A model generated the notes under the pieces. That model had not been told where the DNA came from. It did no database searches and saw nothing but the letters and a program-made list of their open reading frames with translations. A program made the translations under genes and the position numbers. Of a DNA stretch of 7,133 nucleotides, positions 5,448-7,133 are shown piece by piece (the first letter of the stretch is position 1; each line of letters opens with the position of its first letter). The DNA is from DASUMF01 sp040510575 (GTDB taxonomy: Bacteria; Actinomycetota; Acidimicrobiia; IMCC26256; DASPTH01), in the NCBI GenBank assembly GCA_040510575.1, contig JBEVIU010000067.1, forward strand, positions 1-7,133, in the 5' to 3' direction.

Positions 5448-5680
5448 AGGTTCACGATCGGGCAGGTGAAGGTGCGGGTGATGCCCTCCACGTTCTGGAT
5501 CGCGCTCACCACGAGCTTGCCGAGGTCGTCGAGGCTGCCCGACTCCGCCTTCACGATCACGTCGTAGGGCCCGGCCACGTTGTCGGACGTGACCACCCCG
5601 GCGAGCGAGCGTGCGGCGGTCGCGACCTGCTCGGCGCGACCGACCTCGGTCTGGATCAACACGTACGCCGTGACGGTCAT
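5444..5680 (-). CDS. Stand-alone Lrp/AsnC ligand-binding (RAM) domain protein
   Basis: A 78-residue protein made only of the regulation-of-amino-acid-metabolism (RAM) domain of Lrp/AsnC regulators, without the DNA-binding helix-turn-helix. Such proteins form ring-like dimers or oligomers and are thought to bind amino acids or to modulate partners; the specific ligand here is unknown. The visible pattern is beta1 TAYVLIQTEVG (4-14), a helix AEQVATAARSL (16-26), GVVTSDNVAGPYDVIVKAE (28-46) with the diagnostic GPYDVIV, a second helix (about 49-61) and the closing strand GITRTFTCPIVNL (66-78). Reading is open further upstream to 5860, but the start is set at the ATG at 5678-5680 by a strong GGAGGA Shine-Dalgarno (plus strand 5685-5690). 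It lies 43 bases downstream of the pckG stop on the same strand, with no terminator between, so cotranscription is likely. A -10-like TACCAT (plus strand 5712-5717) may give a separate promoter. Confidence 0.9.
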   Translation of the reverse strand: MTVTAYVLIQTEVGRAEQVATAARSLAGVVTSDNVAGPYDVIVKAESGSLDDLGKLVVSAIQNVEGITRTFTCPIVNL

Positions 5681-5717
5681 TCGGTCCTCCGGACGCTCGC
5701 GGACAGCCCGAATGGTA
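5681..5717 (-). promoter_or_regulatory. Shine-Dalgarno and candidate -10 of the Lrp-like gene
   Basis: Read on the minus strand, GGAGGA (plus TCCTCC, 5685-5690) lies four bases before the ATG and is the strongest ribosome binding site in the window. It decides the start against the longer open frame. Further upstream TACCAT (plus ATGGTA, 5712-5717) fits TANNNT and would give a leader of about 25 bases. I see no good -35 partner, so the gene may depend on pckG readthrough. Confidence 0.5.
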
Positions 5718-5723
5718 CGCCCG

Positions 5724-7133
5724 TCAGGCGAGGCGTTGCTCGAGCGCGGCGAGCTCGTCGCGGAGCTCGTCGGGGAGGCGCTCACCCAGCTCGGCGAAGT
5801 ACTCGTGCACACCGGGGAGCTCGGCGCGCCACGCGTCGAGGTCGACGGCCAGCGCGGCATCCACCTGCTCGCGTGATGCGTCGAGGCCGTCGAGGACGAG
5901 ATCGTCGGCGGTGGGCACGACGCCGATCGGGGTCACGGTGCCGGTGTCCTCACCGTCGAGGCGCCGGCAGATCCACTCGAGCACCCGAGAGTTCTCGCCG
6001 AACCCGGGCCAGAGGAACTTGCCGTCGGCGTCCTTGCGGAACCAGTTGACGCCGTAGATGCGCGGGAGGTTCGCCTCGTCGGTGCGGCTCGTCATGCTGA
6101 GCCAGTGAGCGAAGTAGTCGCCCATGTTGTACCCGCAGAACGGGAGCATCGCGAACGGGTCGCGGCGCAGGTCGCCGAGCCCACCGAACGCGGCGGCGGT
6201 CTTCTCCGAGCCCATGGTGGCGGCGACGAGCACGCCGTGACGCCAGTCGGTCGACTCGAAGACGAGCGGCACCGTGGTGGCGCGTCGGCCTCCGAACAGG
6301 AACGCGGAGATCGGCACGCCGGCCGGGTCCTGCCATTCCGGCGCGATCGAGGGGCACTGTGACGCGGGGACGCAGAAGCGGGAGTTCGGGTGCGCGGCAG
6401 GGGCCTCGGACTCCGGCGTCCACGACTGGCCCTTCCAGTCGGTGAGGTGCGCGGGTGCGTCGTCGCTCAGGTCTTCCCACCACACGTCGCCGTCGTCGGT
6501 GAGCGCCGTGTTGGTGAACACCGTGTTCGCGTCCATCGTGTGCAGCGCGTTCGGGTTGGAGTTCTCGTTCGTGCCCGGCGCCACGCCGAAGAACCCGAAC
6601 TCCGGGTTGATCGCGTAGAGGCGGCCGTCGGCACCGAACTTCATCCACGCGATGTCGTCGCCGATGGTCTCGACCTTCCAGCCTGGGATCGTCGGCACCA
6701 GCATCGCGAGGTTGGTCTTGCCGCACGCGGACGGGAACGCGCCCGTCACATACTTCACCTCGCCCTCCGGGGAGGTCAGCTTCAGGATCAGCATGTGCTC
6801 GGCCATCCAACCCTCGTCGCGGGCCATGACCGAGGCGATCCGCAGCGCGAAGCACTTCTTGCCGAGCAGCGCGTTGCCGCCGTATCCCGAGCCGTATGAC
6901 CAGATCTCGCGCGACTCGGGGTAGTGGACGATGTACTTGACCTCGGCGTTGGTCGGCCACGGGGTGTCCTTCTCGCCCTCGCCGAGCGGGGCGCCCACGG
7001 AGTGCACGCAGGGCACGAACTCGCCGTCCGCCCCGAGGACGTCGAGCGCGCCCTTGCCCATGCGGGTCATGATCCGCATGGAGACCACCACGTACGGGGA
7101 GTCCGTCAGCTGCACGCCCACGTGGGACTTGTC
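5724..7133 (-). CDS. pckG: Phosphoenolpyruvate carboxykinase (GTP), 5'-partial (C-terminal three quarters)
   Basis: Interconverts oxaloacetate and phosphoenolpyruvate with GTP/GDP and CO2, the entry step of gluconeogenesis, in the cytoplasm. The visible 469 residues of a roughly 600-residue family start inside the gene: the frame runs to the window edge (reading DKSHVGVQLTDSPYVV), so the GTG at 7119-7121 is only an internal Val. Landmarks, numbered from the first visible residue, are SYGSGYGGNALLGKK (79-93), the metal-binding His in EHM (113), the kinase-1a loop GAFPSACGKTN (131-141) with the reactive Cys137, the kinase-2 motif TIGDDIAWM (156-164), PEFGFFGVAPGTNENSN (177-193), GVPISAFLFGGRRATTVPL near the middle with the active-site Arg, and NWFRKDADGKFLWPGFGENS near the C-terminus. 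These belong to the GTP class and not the ATP class. The substrate-binding N-terminal domain lies beyond the window. The Lrp-like RAM protein follows on the same strand. Confidence 0.97.
   Translation of the reverse strand, partial: DKSHVGVQLTDSPYVVVSMRIMTRMGKGALDVLGADGEFVPCVHSVGAPLGEGEKDTPWPTNAEVKYIVHYPESREIWSYGSGYGGNALLGKKCFALRIASVMARDEGWMAEHMLILKLTSPEGEVKYVTGAFPSACGKTNLAMLVPTIPGWKVETIGDDIAWMKFGADGRLYAINPEFGFFGVAPGTNENSNPNALHTMDANTVFTNTALTDDGDVWWEDLSDDAPAHLTDWKGQSWTPESEAPAAHPNSRFCVPASQCPSIAPEWQDPAGVPISAFLFGGRRATTVPLVFESTDWRHGVLVAATMGSEKTAAAFGGLGDLRRDPFAMLPFCGYNMGDYFAHWLSMTSRTDEANLPRIYGVNWFRKDADGKFLWPGFGENSRVLEWICRRLDGEDTGTVTPIGVVPTADDLVLDGLDASREQVDAALAVDLDAWRAELPGVHEYFAELGERLPDELRDELAALEQRLA

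Noticed and set aside
5681..5860. Upstream extension of the Lrp-like protein by 60 codons
   Set aside because: Ser/Pro/Arg-rich sequence overlapping the pckG 3' end, with no helix-turn-helix; the strong Shine-Dalgarno fixes the shorter start.
5950..6960. 336-codon minus-strand frame overlapping pckG in another frame
   Set aside because: Arg-rich shadow; the PEPCK motifs are all in the other frame of the same strand.
7119..7121. GTG as the pckG start
   Set aside because: The frame continues in family-like sequence to the window edge, and about a fifth to a quarter of the protein would be missing.

Overview
The window is very GC-rich and densely coding, with gaps of tens of bases between genes, G/C-ending codons and long open antisense shadows. 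The gene content points to a high-GC Actinomycetota genome: a GTP-type PEP carboxykinase, a PAC2 (proteasome-assembly-chaperone-like) protein, a DUF6159-type membrane protein, an MhuD-like heme-degrading monooxygenase and a stand-alone Lrp/AsnC ligand-binding domain. A lineage such as Acidimicrobiia would fit, but that is inference from gene style and not proven. The region looks like ordinary chromosome. I see no transposase, phage gene, CRISPR array, RNA gene or defence module.

Layout. At 1-646 (+) is the 3' part of a bacterial PH-domain membrane protein with a C-terminal SHOCT motif. It runs tail-to-tail, with a single base between the stop codons, into galactokinase (648-1745, -). galK diverges across a 64-bp intergenic region from a six-TM DUF6159-like protein (1810-2652, +), which is followed after 11 bp by a PAC2-family protein (2664-3515, +). 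An 82-bp gap carrying a pair of 11-bp direct repeats leads to an MhuD/IsdG-like ABM monooxygenase (3598-3915, +). Tightly packed behind it are a four-TM protein of unknown function (3925-4305, +; 9-bp gap) and D-alanine--D-alanine ligase (4307-5431, +; 1-bp gap). The ddl stop meets a convergent stop at 5444-5446 in a small palindrome. On the minus strand, pckG (5724-7133, 5' end beyond the window) is followed by a 78-aa Lrp/AsnC ligand-binding-domain protein (5444-5680).

How the genes relate. The genes cover separate housekeeping tasks: galactose entry into metabolism (galK), peptidoglycan precursor synthesis (ddl), gluconeogenesis/anaplerosis (pckG), possible heme turnover (MhuD-like) and protein quality control (PAC2). 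The MhuD-like, four-TM and ddl genes could be one transcript, and so could pckG and the Lrp-like gene. Several starts (galK, DUF6159, PAC2) lack a Shine-Dalgarno but have a TANNNT-like hexamer 6-8 bases before the ATG, as expected for leaderless transcripts. The MhuD-like and Lrp-like genes have clear Shine-Dalgarno sequences.

I did not find a clear undescribed system. The best leads are the uncharacterised four-TM protein with intramembrane-edge histidines between a heme-degrading enzyme homologue and ddl, the phased 11-bp repeats before that operon, and the stand-alone Lrp sensor domain behind pckG.
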